Numbered from the stretch's first letter, positions 17,517 through 30,922 are shown. The stretch is 64,000 nucleotides of DNA from Gynuella sunshinyii YC6258 (GCF_000940805.1 NZ_CP007142.1:4750593-4814592); one strand, 5' to 3'. Numbers and translations are program-made. Notes: generated by a model from the letters alone, not told the origin.

Positions 17517-18031
17517 GGCAGCAAAACCCCCATCGCCAATAATGCACAACTGCTTCCTAGAAATGCACCCATCACGGTATCTGTTGGGAAATGTACTCCC
17601 AGAAAAATCCTCGATAAACCGACACTCAACGCCCAAAGGTAAATCAATGCGCTCCATTGGGGAAAAATCTGGCTGATAAAACAGGCAAAAACAAAAGCCC
17701 CTGATGTGTGGCCGGAGGGGAAAGAGAACTGATCTGAGGGCTGGATAAAACTCCGAAAATCCGATAACGCTGCAGCAGGCCGATTCCTTTTAAAACCATT
17801 CTTTAACACAAAATATATTGGCCTCTCGACGACAAAGCTCAACGCCAATGCCAACCCCCAGGCCTGATATCCGAGATAAACCATGAGTAATCCGAAAACC
17901 GCATATAATGGACCATCAGCGGTTCTGGAAATGAGCCTGCCTGTCCGGGTAAGTAACTCCCGGTGACGGCGAGCCATACACCAGTGAAAGGTTACAACGT
18001 CCAGTTCATGAATATTGTGCAGAAGGTTCAT
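17513..18031 (-). CDS. PAP2-superfamily membrane phosphatase (copy 1)
   Basis: 172 residues, about five to six membrane helices. All three acid-phosphatase motifs are present: KNGFKRNRP, FPSGHTSG and SRIFLGVHFPTD. Members dephosphorylate lipid phosphates such as undecaprenyl pyrophosphate, phosphatidylglycerophosphate or lipid A precursors. The gene overlaps the glycosyltransferase start and follows a paralogue with the same opening sequence, so it probably arose by tandem duplication. Its partner genes and popT suggest a role in polyprenyl-phosphate metabolism (inference). Confidence 0.85.
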   Translation of the reverse strand: MNLLHNIHELDVVTFHWCMARRHRELLTRTGRLISRTADGPLYAVFGLLMVYLGYQAWGLALALSFVVERPIYFVLKNGFKRNRPAAALSDFRSFIQPSDQFSFPSGHTSGAFVFACFISQIFPQWSALIYLWALSVGLSRIFLGVHFPTDTVMGAFLGSSCALLAMGVLLP

Positions 18032-18108
18032 TCATTTATCCCATAGCTCCTGATCAGGATGACACTATGGGAAGTGAATTTCAGTAGTATTGAATTTCAG
18101 TGAAATTT

Positions 18109-18633
18109 TTATGACAGCACAATCACTCGTGCAATCCAGTAGCAGGCGTTACCAACCAATACCCCAAATAAAAGATCCGACAAAAAATGCAGCCCCATAA
18201 TCATCCGCGAAAAGGCCACAAGAGCAGCCCATAGCACGACAGGCAGGATCATCCAACCCACTCCCCAGTATCCGGCAACAATACTGGCAAATAAAAAAGC
18301 CGCTGAGGTATGACCACTGGGAAAGCTATATTGATCTGCTGGTTTGATATAAGTCTCAACATCCCCAATAGCATTGGCCGGACGTTTTCTGCGAAATCCA
18401 TACTTACACAGAAAATAAAATGCCCGCTCCAATAGATAACCAATCCCGGTTAGCTTTGCCCAATCATATTGATGGGAATAAAGCAGATACACTCCAAACG
18501 CAATGGGCACATATCCATCACCTGTCCAGGAGATTTTACGCAACCATTTTGCCTGGGTATTTTGCGACGGCAATGACATTAACCAGTTAAAAAAGATGAC
18601 ATCCAACGCATGTATATTATGTAAAATCTTAAT
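18109..18633 (-). CDS. PAP2-superfamily membrane phosphatase (copy 2), probable ATT start
   Basis: Paralogue of the next gene, with KYGFRRKRP, FPSGHTSA and SRMIMGLHFLSD. The first ordinary start (TTG at 18606) would remove the conserved LHNIHALD segment that aligns with LHNIHELD at residues 4-11 of copy 1. Upstream in frame there is no ATG, GTG or TTG close by. An ATT codon at 18631-18633 aligns exactly with the ATG of copy 1 and has a GAGGT ribosome site 7 nt before it. That gives 174 residues against 172. The ribosome site lies next to the DUF924 stop codon, so the genes are coupled. Confidence 0.8.
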   Translation of the reverse strand: MKILHNIHALDVIFFNWLMSLPSQNTQAKWLRKISWTGDGYVPIAFGVYLLYSHQYDWAKLTGIGYLLERAFYFLCKYGFRRKRPANAIGDVETYIKPADQYSFPSGHTSAAFLFASIVAGYWGVGWMILPVVLWAALVAFSRMIMGLHFLSDLLFGVLVGNACYWIARVIVLS

Positions 18634-18648
18634 ATTGCTTACCTCAAT

Positions 18649-19263
18649 CTATTGTCCAAACCGACGGCTGTTTTGCTGAAGGTACTCAAGTTCCCTGACC
18701 GTACTCTGTCGTTGTAACACTTCATTTCTGTGAGGATAACGACCAAAACACTCAATAATACTCCGATGTTCCTGTGCTGAATTAATGATTCCTGACCAAA
18801 ACCGGACACCCTTATTGGACAAACCAACCTCATTGACTTGTTGATTCAGAAGCTGCTCAAGCGTTTGGTGATCTTCCAAACGTTCACTGTGCATCAAGGG
18901 CATTATGCAGAAACACCGCCCTGTGACGGCTAATCTCTTTAAATAGTTATTCTTAAGTACATGACGAGTAGCCGCTTGGGCACGATCATCATTGCTAAAT
19001 GCTTTTTCGGTATGGCGATATATGTTACGACTAAACTGGTCCGTCAATATGATATAAGCCAGACAGCTGTATGCCGAACTCAGCCAGTCAAGTAACATTC
19101 CATTTTCAGCTGTGTGCAACACTGCTGCAAACTGAGAATTGATTTCCTGATCAAATGCTGGATTTGAAAGCCACCACTGACGCTGCTTTTCTGGCTCAGC
19201 CAGACCCTCCTCGTCCAAAAGTCCTAACCAAAAGGATAGAATATCGTCTACCGCCTGTTTCAT
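18649..19263 (-). CDS. DUF924 family protein
   Basis: 204-residue soluble all-helical (TPR-like) protein. Typical DUF924 features are ILSFWLG near the N-terminus, the QRQWWLSNPAFDQEI block, ILTDQFSRNIYR and the PLMHSERLEDHQ segment, then FGRYPHRNEVLQRQS. The function is unknown, although many bacteria carry it as a single gene. It lies 27 bp after the HIT gene on the same strand and just ahead of PAP2 copy 2. Confidence 0.87.
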   Translation of the reverse strand: MKQAVDDILSFWLGLLDEEGLAEPEKQRQWWLSNPAFDQEINSQFAAVLHTAENGMLLDWLSSAYSCLAYIILTDQFSRNIYRHTEKAFSNDDRAQAATRHVLKNNYLKRLAVTGRCFCIMPLMHSERLEDHQTLEQLLNQQVNEVGLSNKGVRFWSGIINSAQEHRSIIECFGRYPHRNEVLQRQSTVRELEYLQQNSRRFGQ

Positions 19264-19290
19264 ATAGCCTGACTTTCTTCCAACATCCCT

Positions 19291-19725
19291 TCAGTTATCC
19301 AGATTGGCCGGAATGAAAACGGATGTTTTCAGCGCTTGCTGTATTTCCTTACCGCGACTAGTCAATTGTTCACGGGTATAGCCACGAGGTGGAACCGCCC
19401 CCCAAACCGGATTTGGCCATGCAGGATCATCTACAGTTCTGACTACATGATGAATATGGCACTGAGACACAACATTACCCAATGCCGCGACATTCATTTT
19501 GTCTGCGTCAAAACACTTTGCCAATGCTTTGGAAACAAAGGAGGACTCCCATATCAGCTGCTCCTGATCAAGTTCGTCGAGATCATATATTTCTTTTATA
19601 TCATCCCGCATCGGAACCAGAATAACCCAGGGATAGTTAGCATCTTTGAGCAGAAGAACCTTGCACAAATTCAACTGCCCGAGATCAAGGCAGTCCGACT
19701 GTAATCTTTCATCCAATTCAAACAT
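19291..19725 (-). CDS. HIT-domain protein
   Basis: 144-residue nucleotide hydrolase or transferase of the histidine-triad superfamily. The motif reads QCHIHHVV, so the first His of HxHxH is replaced by Gln88, while the probable nucleophile His90 and His92 remain. The same pattern (QxHxH) is usual in this proteobacterial subgroup with FxLDxRLQxD at the start and DPAWPNPVWG near the end. I start at the ATG at 19725; an upstream extension does not match the family. The natural substrate is not known. Confidence 0.82.
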   Translation of the reverse strand: MFELDERLQSDCLDLGQLNLCKVLLLKDANYPWVILVPMRDDIKEIYDLDELDQEQLIWESSFVSKALAKCFDADKMNVAALGNVVSQCHIHHVVRTVDDPAWPNPVWGAVPPRGYTREQLTSRGKEIQQALKTSVFIPANLDN

Positions 19726-19827
19726 AACCACATTCTTATTATTAATAATGAAGCACAAGTATATGTTTCCAGAAGCATACAATGAACATTTATCGCCACT
19801 ATTTGCCAAAGGATGACTTTCAATTAT

Positions 19828-20715
19828 TTACTCAATGTTTTTTTCATTTCGCTCCAGTAATCTCTGCGACAACAGAATCACAACCATACCCATTATCCAG
19901 GCGATAGCAGTCACAAAGAGAAAATTGGGAGTTGAGTGAGCCAGGCTATAATCTGCCGGTAACAAAAACCTTCCATCAAACTGCCATGGCCAGAGTTTCA
20001 GTATTGAACCGGCCAGGATACCGGTAAGCACCGCCATCACCGGCATAGTGTATTTTTCCAACAGGAAAGAAATCAATCTGGAGAATGACAAAATACCAAC
20101 AGCACAACCTGCCATAAAAACGATTAAAAACAATAAATCTAATTCTCCGACGGCACGCAGGACATGCTCATACATGCCGAGCATCAGCAGGATAAAACTC
20201 CCGGAAATACCGGGCAAAACCATGGCACAAATCGCTAACACTGCCGACAGAAACACTATGAGCAGCGTTGGCTCTATGTGGCCTGGTTGAGTCAATGCCA
20301 GTGCAATAGGCAATACCATCCCACAACAAAACGGCAACCAAAAAGACAGTCGCCATTGCGAATGTCCACGAACAAGAAAAACAGTCGAGGCCAGTACCAA
20401 CCCACTGAAAAAGCCCCAGACAACTGGACTGTAGTTTGCCAGAAGATATGACAGAATATTGGCCATCGTTACCACAGCCAAGAGTATTCCTGATAACAGA
20501 GATGCAATAAAAGCGGCATCCACATGGTCCAGCAAAGACTTGAACCGCCCTTGGAACAATAGTCTGAGTGCCACCAGATCAAAACTGCTTAATGCCTTCA
20601 GCAGACGTTGATAAATTCCACTTATCAGAGCAATGGTCCCACCTGAAACTCCCGGAACGATATCTGCGCAGCCCATGCAAAAACCCTTCAAAAAGACACC
20701 AAGATATTGCTTCAT
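19828..20715 (-). CDS. popT: DUF368 polyprenyl-phosphate translocase (PopT-like)
   Basis: 295-residue integral membrane protein with about 8-9 helices. It has the two DUF368 signature segments: [18 protein letters not shown] near residue 20 and [21 protein letters not shown] in the middle. DUF368 proteins (PopT) and DedA proteins (UptA) were shown to recycle undecaprenyl phosphate to the cytoplasmic face. The start overlaps the pcm stop by 4 bp (ATGA). Location close to two PAP2 phosphatases supports a lipid-carrier role. Confidence 0.85.
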   Translation of the reverse strand: MKQYLGVFLKGFCMGCADIVPGVSGGTIALISGIYQRLLKALSSFDLVALRLLFQGRFKSLLDHVDAAFIASLLSGILLAVVTMANILSYLLANYSPVVWGFFSGLVLASTVFLVRGHSQWRLSFWLPFCCGMVLPIALALTQPGHIEPTLLIVFLSAVLAICAMVLPGISGSFILLMLGMYEHVLRAVGELDLLFLIVFMAGCAVGILSFSRLISFLLEKYTMPVMAVLTGILAGSILKLWPWQFDGRFLLPADYSLAHSTPNFLFVTAIAWIMGMVVILLSQRLLERNEKNIE

Positions 20716-21362
20716 TCACCTATATCCTTGTTGATCGTTCCGTTGAGCAATGGCACAAACTTAACGCCTTCGACTTTTTCACGCTGAAAGTTATCGCCAT
20801 TACGAATAATTAAATATAAAGACTGCTCAGTTTCACCAACGGGTATTACGAGCCTGCCACCTTCCGGGTTAAGTTGCTGCAATAAACTGTCAGGAACTGA
20901 TTCTGGGGCACATGTCGTAATAATTCCGTCAAATGGAGCAGCTTCCTCCCAGCCGAACCCACCATCAGCAAAACGCAAATAAATGTTGGTTAATTCGAGA
21001 ACTGAAAACAGTTTTTGAGCTTTCTGCTGCAGAGGCCGTATACGTTCAACAGACCAGACCTCAGGTACCAGTTGTGCCAGTACAGCAGTCTGAAAACCGC
21101 TGCCTGTACCAATTTCCAATACCTTTTCTGGAGTTCCATGACTAAGCAGCAACTCGGTCATTCTAGCGACAATATAGGGTTGCGATATGGTCTGACCATG
21201 CCCGATTGGCAATGCCGTATCTTCATAGGCTTTATGGGCCAGCGCCTCATCAACAAATAAATGTCGGGGAGTATTCAAAAAAACTTCCAAAACAGATACG
21301 TTAGCAATTCCCTTTTCCAACAGCCGACTAACCAGCCGTTCCCGGGTTCGACGCGAGGTCAT
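20712..21362 (-). CDS. pcm: Protein-L-isoaspartate O-methyltransferase
   Basis: SAM-dependent repair enzyme methylating abnormal isoaspartyl residues. The family signature [14 protein letters not shown] is followed by [46 protein letters not shown] motif I ([15 protein letters not shown]), and [22 protein letters not shown] start at the ATG at 21362, which has GAAGG six bases before it. In-frame TTG codons at 21383 and 21410 would add LNLEGIG, which some relatives also have, so the true start may be earlier. In many gammaproteobacteria surE lies between truD and pcm; here it is absent. Confidence 0.92.
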   Translation of the reverse strand: MTSRRTRERLVSRLLEKGIANVSVLEVFLNTPRHLFVDEALAHKAYEDTALPIGHGQTISQPYIVARMTELLLSHGTPEKVLEIGTGSGFQTAVLAQLVPEVWSVERIRPLQQKAQKLFSVLELTNIYLRFADGGFGWEEAAPFDGIITTCAPESVPDSLLQQLNPEGGRLVIPVGETEQSLYLIIRNGDNFQREKVEGVKFVPLLNGTINKDIGE

Positions 21363-21413
21363 TCCAATGCCTTCGAGGTTCAAAACACCCAATCTCCGTA
21401 TTCTGAGCAAATA

Positions 21414-22433
21414 TTAGAAACTAAAGAGTTCACGCAAAACTGAAGTTGCATAGGCACCGGAAGGTAACCCAAAAGACAGACTCAGCGTGTTGTTATCCAG
21501 AAACGTCCATTGCAATTGGTGAGGCCTTAGGATCAATGGTCGACGCAACGGCTTCAGCTGTAATGGCGTCAGCCAGTCAGTCAACTCAGTATGCGACCGT
21601 AGCAGTTCAAGCTCATGACGACTGAAAACAGGAGACTCCTCCAAAACAGTCGGCCCGGAATACATCAGCCCTGATGTCGAACAATCACCCTGTTCTATCC
21701 GGATCAGTTCTTCTTCAGTTCCTTCAGCCACAAACCAGCTATTAGACCCAGATAATATCAATGGCTCACCGGTCTGGGGGACAGACCAGTTACCTTGCAG
21801 AATTCTATGGTGGAGCAGACTGTTAAAAAGATAAGAACGCACCGCCGAAACATAAATATCATTGGCCCGATTTTGCTCCAGCCATTCTTGTGCCGGACGG
21901 CCCATTGCTAATGCCACGTTTCCATGATCAACACCAAAGCGCTGAGGGCCAAAATAATTGGGGACCCCTTTTGCTGCGATGCGGGAAAGCCCCTCTTCAA
22001 TTGCTCCGTGATCACCCTGTACATCCCGTAAAACAATATGAAAACGATTGGATGACAAAGCACCCCGTTGCAGCTTGGCCCGATGACGTTGCTGATTAAT
22101 TACGCTAACACCCTCTACCACAAGAGGCACCTCAGGATCAGGTTTTCCTGGTAACCAGATACTGAACCATTGCCGAGTCACGCCCTGGCGGTCTTTCAGG
22201 CCAGCGAAACTGACATGACGATTGGGTACATTCGCCCATCGGGCAATTTGTTTGGCGCACCAGTGGGTATTCTGCTGTTCCTTCTCAATCAATATATATA
22301 GATGTTCACCAGAACCGGTGAGTTCAAAACGTAGCTCTTCTTCGACAATGAAATCAGCGGGTTGCTGTTTAAAACCAACCGGCTCAACGACCAGCGCGTG
22401 TGCCCGGGCAAAATCATAATTAAGATCATCCAT
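21414..22433 (-). CDS. truD: tRNA pseudouridine(13) synthase TruD
   Basis: Modifies U13 of tRNA-Glu and other tRNAs. At 339 residues it has the TruD catalytic segment [17 protein letters not shown] with Asp81, the [22 protein letters not shown] block, [19 protein letters not shown] and the C-terminal [19 protein letters not shown]. Its start overlaps the end of ispF by 8 bp. It belongs to the ftsB-ispD-ispF-truD-pcm operon. Confidence 0.95.
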   Translation of the reverse strand: MDDLNYDFARAHALVVEPVGFKQQPADFIVEEELRFELTGSGEHLYILIEKEQQNTHWCAKQIARWANVPNRHVSFAGLKDRQGVTRQWFSIWLPGKPDPEVPLVVEGVSVINQQRHRAKLQRGALSSNRFHIVLRDVQGDHGAIEEGLSRIAAKGVPNYFGPQRFGVDHGNVALAMGRPAQEWLEQNRANDIYVSAVRSYLFNSLLHHRILQGNWSVPQTGEPLILSGSNSWFVAEGTEEELIRIEQGDCSTSGLMYSGPTVLEESPVFSRHELELLRSHTELTDWLTPLQLKPLRRPLILRPHQLQWTFLDNNTLSLSFGLPSGAYATSVLRELFSF

Positions 22434-22920
22434 GATCAGCAGCCACTAGCAGAACCACAGCATGCGCAGCGATACCTTCTTTCCGTCCGGTATAACCCAA
22501 ATGCTCGGTCGTGGTTGCTTTAACATTAACCCGGTCCACATCGCACTGAACGCAGGCAGCAATATTGTTACGCATACTCTCAATATGCGGTGCCATTTTA
22601 GGAGTTTGAGCAACAATAGTTGAGTCTATATTTCCAATCATCAAATGCTTCTCTGACACCAAAGAACAACAATGTCGTAACAGTTGCAGACTATCTGCTG
22701 ACTTATAAGTATCATCTGTGTCCGGAAAATGGTGACCAATATCGCCCAACGCTGCTGCACCAAGTATTGCATCACATATGGCATGCACCAGTACATCTCC
22801 GTCAGAGTGCGCAATCAGTTCTGCATGACAGGGAATTGTCTCACCACCCAGGACGATAAATTTGTCAGATCCGGTTTCCTCACCAAAACGATGTACATCA
22901 AAACCATGCCCCACTCGCAT
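22426..22920 (-). CDS. ispF: 2-C-methyl-D-erythritol 2,4-cyclodiphosphate synthase
   Basis: Fifth enzyme of the methylerythritol phosphate isoprenoid pathway. At 164 residues it shows GHGFDVHRF with zinc ligands Asp8 and His10, [33 protein letters not shown], and [21 protein letters not shown] at the C-terminus. It shares one base with the ispD stop and overlaps truD, so the cluster is tightly packed. Confidence 0.96.
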   Translation of the reverse strand: MRVGHGFDVHRFGEETGSDKFIVLGGETIPCHAELIAHSDGDVLVHAICDAILGAAALGDIGHHFPDTDDTYKSADSLQLLRHCCSLVSEKHLMIGNIDSTIVAQTPKMAPHIESMRNNIAACVQCDVDRVNVKATTTEHLGYTGRKEGIAAHAVVLLVAADHG

Positions 22921-23621
22921 TACTTTCCTCTCGCTAAAATCATTTCAACCAGCTCCAAATCTTCCGGTGTTGTAATCTTGATATTGTCACGATGCGCTGT
23001 TACGACATCGACTACATGCCCATACAGTTCCATCACAGATGCATCATCGGTAACGGCGTGGCCATCGCGAATGACATTCTCAAATGCACGCTTAAGTGCT
23101 TCTAAGGGAAACATCTGGGGAGTTTGTGCCTGCCACAGTACAGTTCGATCAACTGTATGGTTAATTGTCTCGTGCTGTACATGTTTAATCGTATCGGAAA
23201 CCGGAACAGCCAAAATGGCAGAGCGGCCCGAGTTCAGGCAGCGGGAATAAAGGCGATTCAAATCGTCGGTGCGAACACATGGCCGGACAACGTCGTGTAT
23301 CATGACCCACGCGCTACGAGGTTGATGCTCATAGACCCAATTGACGGCTGACAATACCGAGTCAGACCGTTCTTTACCGCCATAAACGGTCACTATCCGA
23401 GGATCATGATAGTAATCACATTCCGCCCAGCGCTGATCATCATGCCTGACACTCACAACGATTCCCTGGATATAGGGAATCGACAAAAACAGTTCAAGGG
23501 TCCATTCAATGATCATCCTACCCTGAACAGGCAGATACTGTTTCGGGTATTCAGCTCGCATGCGCGACCCGATTCCCGCAGCCGGTAAGATCACCCAAAC
23601 AGGGGTTTCAGTGTTATTCAT
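22920..23621 (-). CDS. ispD: 2-C-methyl-D-erythritol 4-phosphate cytidylyltransferase
   Basis: Third step of the methylerythritol phosphate pathway, using CTP. 233 residues; [19 protein letters not shown] is the nucleotide-binding loop, with [10 protein letters not shown] and [27 protein letters not shown] and [10 protein letters not shown] following. Its start overlaps the end of ftsB by 8 bp. Confidence 0.96.
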   Translation of the reverse strand: MNNTETPVWVILPAAGIGSRMRAEYPKQYLPVQGRMIIEWTLELFLSIPYIQGIVVSVRHDDQRWAECDYYHDPRIVTVYGGKERSDSVLSAVNWVYEHQPRSAWVMIHDVVRPCVRTDDLNRLYSRCLNSGRSAILAVPVSDTIKHVQHETINHTVDRTVLWQAQTPQMFPLEALKRAFENVIRDGHAVTDDASVMELYGHVVDVVTAHRDNIKITTPEDLELVEMILARGK

Positions 23622-23892
23622 CAGGAATTAAGATCAGAATTTCATCCGGTTTAACCAAACCATGAGCCTCTCTGGCTTCCTCTTCAATAGCTTGAGGATC
23701 ATCTTTCAACGCTTGAACATGGTACTGCAATTCCAGGTTCTGCTTCTTTTGAATCTCTATCTGGGCTTTTTTCAGATCGATAAGACTCTTCAGTGAAGCT
23801 GCCTCCGCGAGGCTTCTTTCACCAACCCACAAACGATATTGCAGACCAATAAAGGCAACAACTAAAAAAGCCCAAAGAAACTTAGTTTTCAA
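23614..23892 (-). CDS. ftsB: Cell division protein FtsB
   Basis: Small bitopic divisome protein that links FtsL and FtsQ. One N-terminal membrane helix (TKFLWAFLVVAFIGLQYRLWVG) is followed by a coiled coil (about 30-70) and the conserved AREAHGLVKPDEI. I prefer a TTG start at 23892, with AGGA eight bases upstream, giving 92 residues as in relatives. A frame open to 23922 adds ten residues that do not resemble FtsB. eno usually precedes ftsB; here the rRNA operon does, 84 bp past its terminator. Confidence 0.88.
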   Translation of the reverse strand: MKTKFLWAFLVVAFIGLQYRLWVGERSLAEAASLKSLIDLKKAQIEIQKKQNLELQYHVQALKDDPQAIEEEAREAHGLVKPDEILILIPDE

Positions 23893-23975
23893 CCCGGATG
23901 TCCTATCAAAAAACTGCGCCAATCTTAATGCAATTGATCAAGGATAAACACCCACTACTGAGCAAAACGACATGC

Positions 23976-24007
23976 AAAAAAAACCCCGATCTGTGTCCAG
24001 ACCGGGG
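23976..24007 (-). terminator. rRNA operon terminator
   Basis: Read on the minus strand, a 10-bp stem (CCCCGGTCTG / CAGATCGGGG, one G-U pair) with a 4-nt loop is followed by eight T. It lies just past the 5S rRNA gene. Confidence 0.9.
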
Positions 24008-24016
24008 TCGTGTTAG

Positions 24017-24136
24017 ATGCCTGACGATGTCCTACTCTCACATGGGGAGACCCCACACTACCATCGGCGATGCGTCGTTTCACTACTGAGTTCGGGATGG
24101 AATCAGGTGGGTCCAACGCTCTATCGTCGTCAAGCA
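24017..24136 (-). rRNA. rrf: 5S ribosomal RNA
   Basis: About 120 nt. Read on the minus strand, the conserved CCGAACTCAG and GCCGATGGTAGTGTGGGGT segments are clear. The ends TGCTTGACGA and TCGTCAGGCA pair to form helix I, which fixes the gene ends to within a base or two. It is third in the 16S-23S-5S order. Confidence 0.95.
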
Positions 24137-24320
24137 ATTCGCTTGCTTCGGCTTTCGCCTGGGAGCCCGTGGAATCGCTTCTCACCAGCCCCCGCTGTTC
24201 TGAACAAGTTCGTCTATCGTCTCAACAAGTCATGTGTGTCTATCTCTATCCACACTTCACGTATCTTATCAGCGCTCAACCTCGCACATCGTCGTGCTCA
24301 AAACGCCTTAGGCGTTATAT
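24137..24320 (-). other. 23S-5S spacer, no tRNA
   Basis: 184 bp, longer than usual for this spacer. It begins with ATATAAC, which pairs with the 5' flank of 23S as part of the processing stalk (GCTTGACCATATAAC with GTTATATGGTCAAGC, 15 bp including rRNA ends). No tRNA cloverleaf or GTTCRANNC T-loop was found. Confidence 0.75.
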
Positions 24321-27218
<2,898 letters not shown>

Positions 27219-27390
27219 ATATAACCCTAAAACGTCTTATCTTCAGGTTTATACAGCGCTAACATGATACGTGCCTTGACGCTTGTCTTGACTTTTTTCG
27301 AACTCGTCCAGATTATTAAAGATCATGCCCATTCAAGGGACTTCTTGTATCAAACAATTCGTGTGAACGCTGACCAGCTCAACTTGCGTT
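27219..27390 (-). other. 16S-23S spacer, no tRNA, with boxA-like element
   Basis: 172 bp, lacking the tRNA-Ile/Ala genes common in gammaproteobacteria. On the minus strand it contains TGATCTTTAATAA (27313-27325), close to the boxA antitermination element TGCTCTTTAACAA. The segment at about 27355-27377 pairs with the leader at about 29064-29084 (AATTCGTGTG...CGCTG), forming the RNase III stalk that releases 16S. Confidence 0.8.
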
Positions 27391-28932
<1,542 letters not shown>

Positions 28933-29092
28933 AAAATCGTCGGTCAATACACCCTAAAGTGCACTAACCCAATTTTGACTCAGTTCGCTTATCAACAATT
29001 ACTTATAACGTGTACAAATGAATTGTGAGTTCGCTTACTGATAATTCTCTTATGCGTCTTACCAGCCAGCGCCCACACGAATTGCCTGATTA

Positions 29093-29106
29093 ACTTTTAA
29101 AGATCG
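29093..29106 (-). promoter_or_regulatory. boxA-like antitermination element in the rRNA leader
   Basis: On the minus strand CGATCTTTAAAAGT lies about 160 nt before 16S. It is close to the rRNA boxA consensus TGCTCTTTAACA and resembles the copy in the 16S-23S spacer, as expected for NusB/NusE-dependent antitermination. Confidence 0.55.
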
Positions 29107-29160
29107 TGCCCAACCAAGGGTCTTATCTGCTTCGGCGTTTACCCCCGAAGCGAGGCGCGC

Positions 29161-29188
29161 ATTCTACTCTTTCGCACCTCCCTGTCAA
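29161..29188 (-). promoter_or_regulatory. rRNA promoter P2
   Basis: On the minus strand TTGACA, a 16-bp spacer, then TAGAAT followed at once by GCGCGCC. The GC-rich discriminator is the sign of growth-rate and ppGpp control. It lies about 230 bp before 16S. Confidence 0.85.
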
Positions 29189-29196
29189 CCTTTTTT

Positions 29197-29254
29197 TTGA
29201 AGATTTTTTCGTTGAAATTCAATCACTTACCGTCGAATTTCAACTCATCTTCAA
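29197..29254. repeat. Two-step palindrome between rRNA promoters P1 and P2
   Basis: Inner perfect 10-bp arms GTTGAAATTC (29211-29220) / GAATTTCAAC (29235-29244) and outer 8-bp arms TTGAAGAT (29197-29204) / ATCTTCAA (29247-29254). It lies in the transcript from P1, upstream of P2. No T run follows on the minus strand, so a simple terminator is unlikely. Confidence 0.6.
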
Positions 29255-29292
29255 GCCGTCTTTTTCTGACGTCTCGGTGACAAGGAGCGCGC

Positions 29293-29320
29293 ATTCTATA
29301 GAGTTTTTTTTTGCCGTCAA
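29293..29320 (-). promoter_or_regulatory. rRNA promoter P1
   Basis: On the minus strand TTGACG, a 16-bp spacer, then TAGAAT and GCGCGC. The -10 and discriminator are identical to those of P2. An A/T-rich stretch just upstream (29321-29346) could serve as an UP element. The rest of the 480-bp leader up to 29413 holds the features listed and no gene. Confidence 0.85.
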
Positions 29321-29367
29321 CCATCAAAAATCATTTTTTTTATTTTCTTTCTGATGCCAGTTATTTT

Positions 29368-29398
29368 AGCAGGGCTTCTTTGATGTGAGGGCCCTGCT
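29368..29398 (-). terminator. Hairpin after the peptide transporter operon
   Basis: AGCAGGGC / GCCCTGCT stem with a 15-nt loop, 15 bp past the substrate-binding protein stop. No T run follows on the minus strand, so it is a weak or non-canonical terminator. It separates the transporter operon from the rRNA promoters, which read in the same direction. Confidence 0.5.
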
Positions 29399-29413
29399 TC
29401 CGACAGCCAAAAG

Positions 29414-30922
29414 TTACTTTTTCTCTGTGTCCTCAAGGAAAAAACGTCCCAGAGGATTTTGATAAAACCCAGTGATATTTTTCCGGGTCACGTTACGATA
29501 AGGACTGTAGTACAGATCAACCCAGTTGACCTCTTCTTTGGCAATTTTCTGCAATTCCATATAGATGACTTCCCGTTTGGCCGGGTCGGTTTCCAGGCGC
29601 CCCTGTTCTACCAGTTTGGTTACCTGAGGGTTGTTGTAGCGGGTCATGTAATTCATGTTGGCATCATTGCCGAGAACGAACGTGGTTTTCTGATCGGGAT
29701 CGAGGATGTCATTGGTCCAGTACATGACAGAAATGTCGTAATCACCATCCACCAGCATATCCCAACTCTGACTCGGATCGACTTTGGTAAGGTTCGCCCT
29801 GACACCAATCTGAGCCAGTTGCTGTTGCAGTAATATGGCAATCTGCTCGTCCACTTCATCTCCAGCGTTCACAATATAATTCAGAGTCAAATCATGAACA
29901 CCGGCTTGTTTCAACAGAGCCTTGGCCTTCTCAGGATCATAGGTCCGGGACAGATTCAGGTCATTGTGATACAGCGCGCCCATGGGAATGTAGGAATTGG
30001 CAATTGTCCCATAGCCAAAGGTGACGATATCAATGATGGATTGTTTGTTGATGCCGTAATCCAACGCCTGGCGCACCCGCACATCATTGAGTGGTGCATG
30101 TTCATGGTTAATGAGCAGATGATCTTCTCTGGTGGATGGATCAAGGTGAACCGTCAGATCGGAGTCAGCCTGCAATGAACTGATCCGGGAAAACGGGACA
30201 TTGATTGCAGCGTCGATTTCACCTGCCTGAATCTTGAGCATTCGGGTGTTGCTGTCTGGAATTGTCAGCCAGGTCACACCATCCAAATGAACTCTTCCTG
30301 ATTCCCAGTAGTATGGATTTTTGGCCAGTACAACACTTTCACCGCGATTCCATTTGGTCAGCATGAACGCTCCCGAACCAATGGGCTTTTCAGCAAATAC
30401 TGCTTCGCCAACCCGCTCAAAATACTGTTTTGGCAATATTGACGCATTGGGCAGCGCCAATTGCGAAAGAAATGGAACCGATGCGGCGGACAAATGAATT
30501 TCGAGGGTTTTGTCATCCACGGCTTTGACGCTGTCCATAACCTGATAGGAGTCAGCCCACAGAGATTTTTCGTCATTACGAATGCGCAGCAGACTGAAAG
30601 CAGCATCTTCTGCTGTCACCTGAGTGCCATCCGAGAATGCCGCATCGCGGATTTTCAGAACATAGGTTTTTCCATCATCTGAAATCGTCCAGCTCTCCGC
30701 CAGCCCGGGAATCAGCCTGGTACCGGTTTTATCGATGCGAATCAGCGGGTCAAATATATTGGAAAATACCCAGTTATCGGCATTTTGGGTTGAGTTGATG
30801 GGATCAAAGGTCGTACTGTCTTCACCTCGACCAATGGTCAATACTTCCGCATGGGCCAGGCTGCCGGCCATGGACAGAACCATTCCTGTGGTCAGAAATG
30901 CGAGCTTTATGTTTTTGAGCAT
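29414..30922 (-). CDS. Peptide-type ABC transporter substrate-binding protein (SBP_bac_5)
   Basis: 502-residue periplasmic binding protein of the DppA/OppA class. A signal peptide (residues 1-25, ending AHA) is followed by the family's LTIGRGEDSTTFDP start, LAESWTISDDGKTYVLKIR, FSDGTQVTAEDAAFSLLR, WNRGESVVLAKNPYYW and a two-lobed C-terminal part. A GAGGAAAA ribosome site precedes the ATG. It is last in a six-gene operon with a proline iminopeptidase, two permeases and two ATPases. In PipR-type loci the matching protein binds a small plant-derived ethanolamine compound rather than a peptide; whether that holds here is unknown. Confidence 0.88.
   Translation of the reverse strand: MLKNIKLAFLTTGMVLSMAGSLAHAEVLTIGRGEDSTTFDPINSTQNADNWVFSNIFDPLIRIDKTGTRLIPGLAESWTISDDGKTYVLKIRDAAFSDGTQVTAEDAAFSLLRIRNDEKSLWADSYQVMDSVKAVDDKTLEIHLSAASVPFLSQLALPNASILPKQYFERVGEAVFAEKPIGSGAFMLTKWNRGESVVLAKNPYYWESGRVHLDGVTWLTIPDSNTRMLKIQAGEIDAAINVPFSRISSLQADSDLTVHLDPSTREDHLLINHEHAPLNDVRVRQALDYGINKQSIIDIVTFGYGTIANSYIPMGALYHNDLNLSRTYDPEKAKALLKQAGVHDLTLNYIVNAGDEVDEQIAILLQQQLAQIGVRANLTKVDPSQSWDMLVDGDYDISVMYWTNDILDPDQKTTFVLGNDANMNYMTRYNNPQVTKLVEQGRLETDPAKREVIYMELQKIAKEEVNWVDLYYSPYRNVTRKNITGFYQNPLGRFFLEDTEKK

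Noticed and set aside
27219-27390. tRNA-Ile or tRNA-Ala in the 16S-23S spacer
   Set aside because: No cloverleaf, no CCA-adjacent acceptor stem and no T-loop sequence; the spacer is too short for both.
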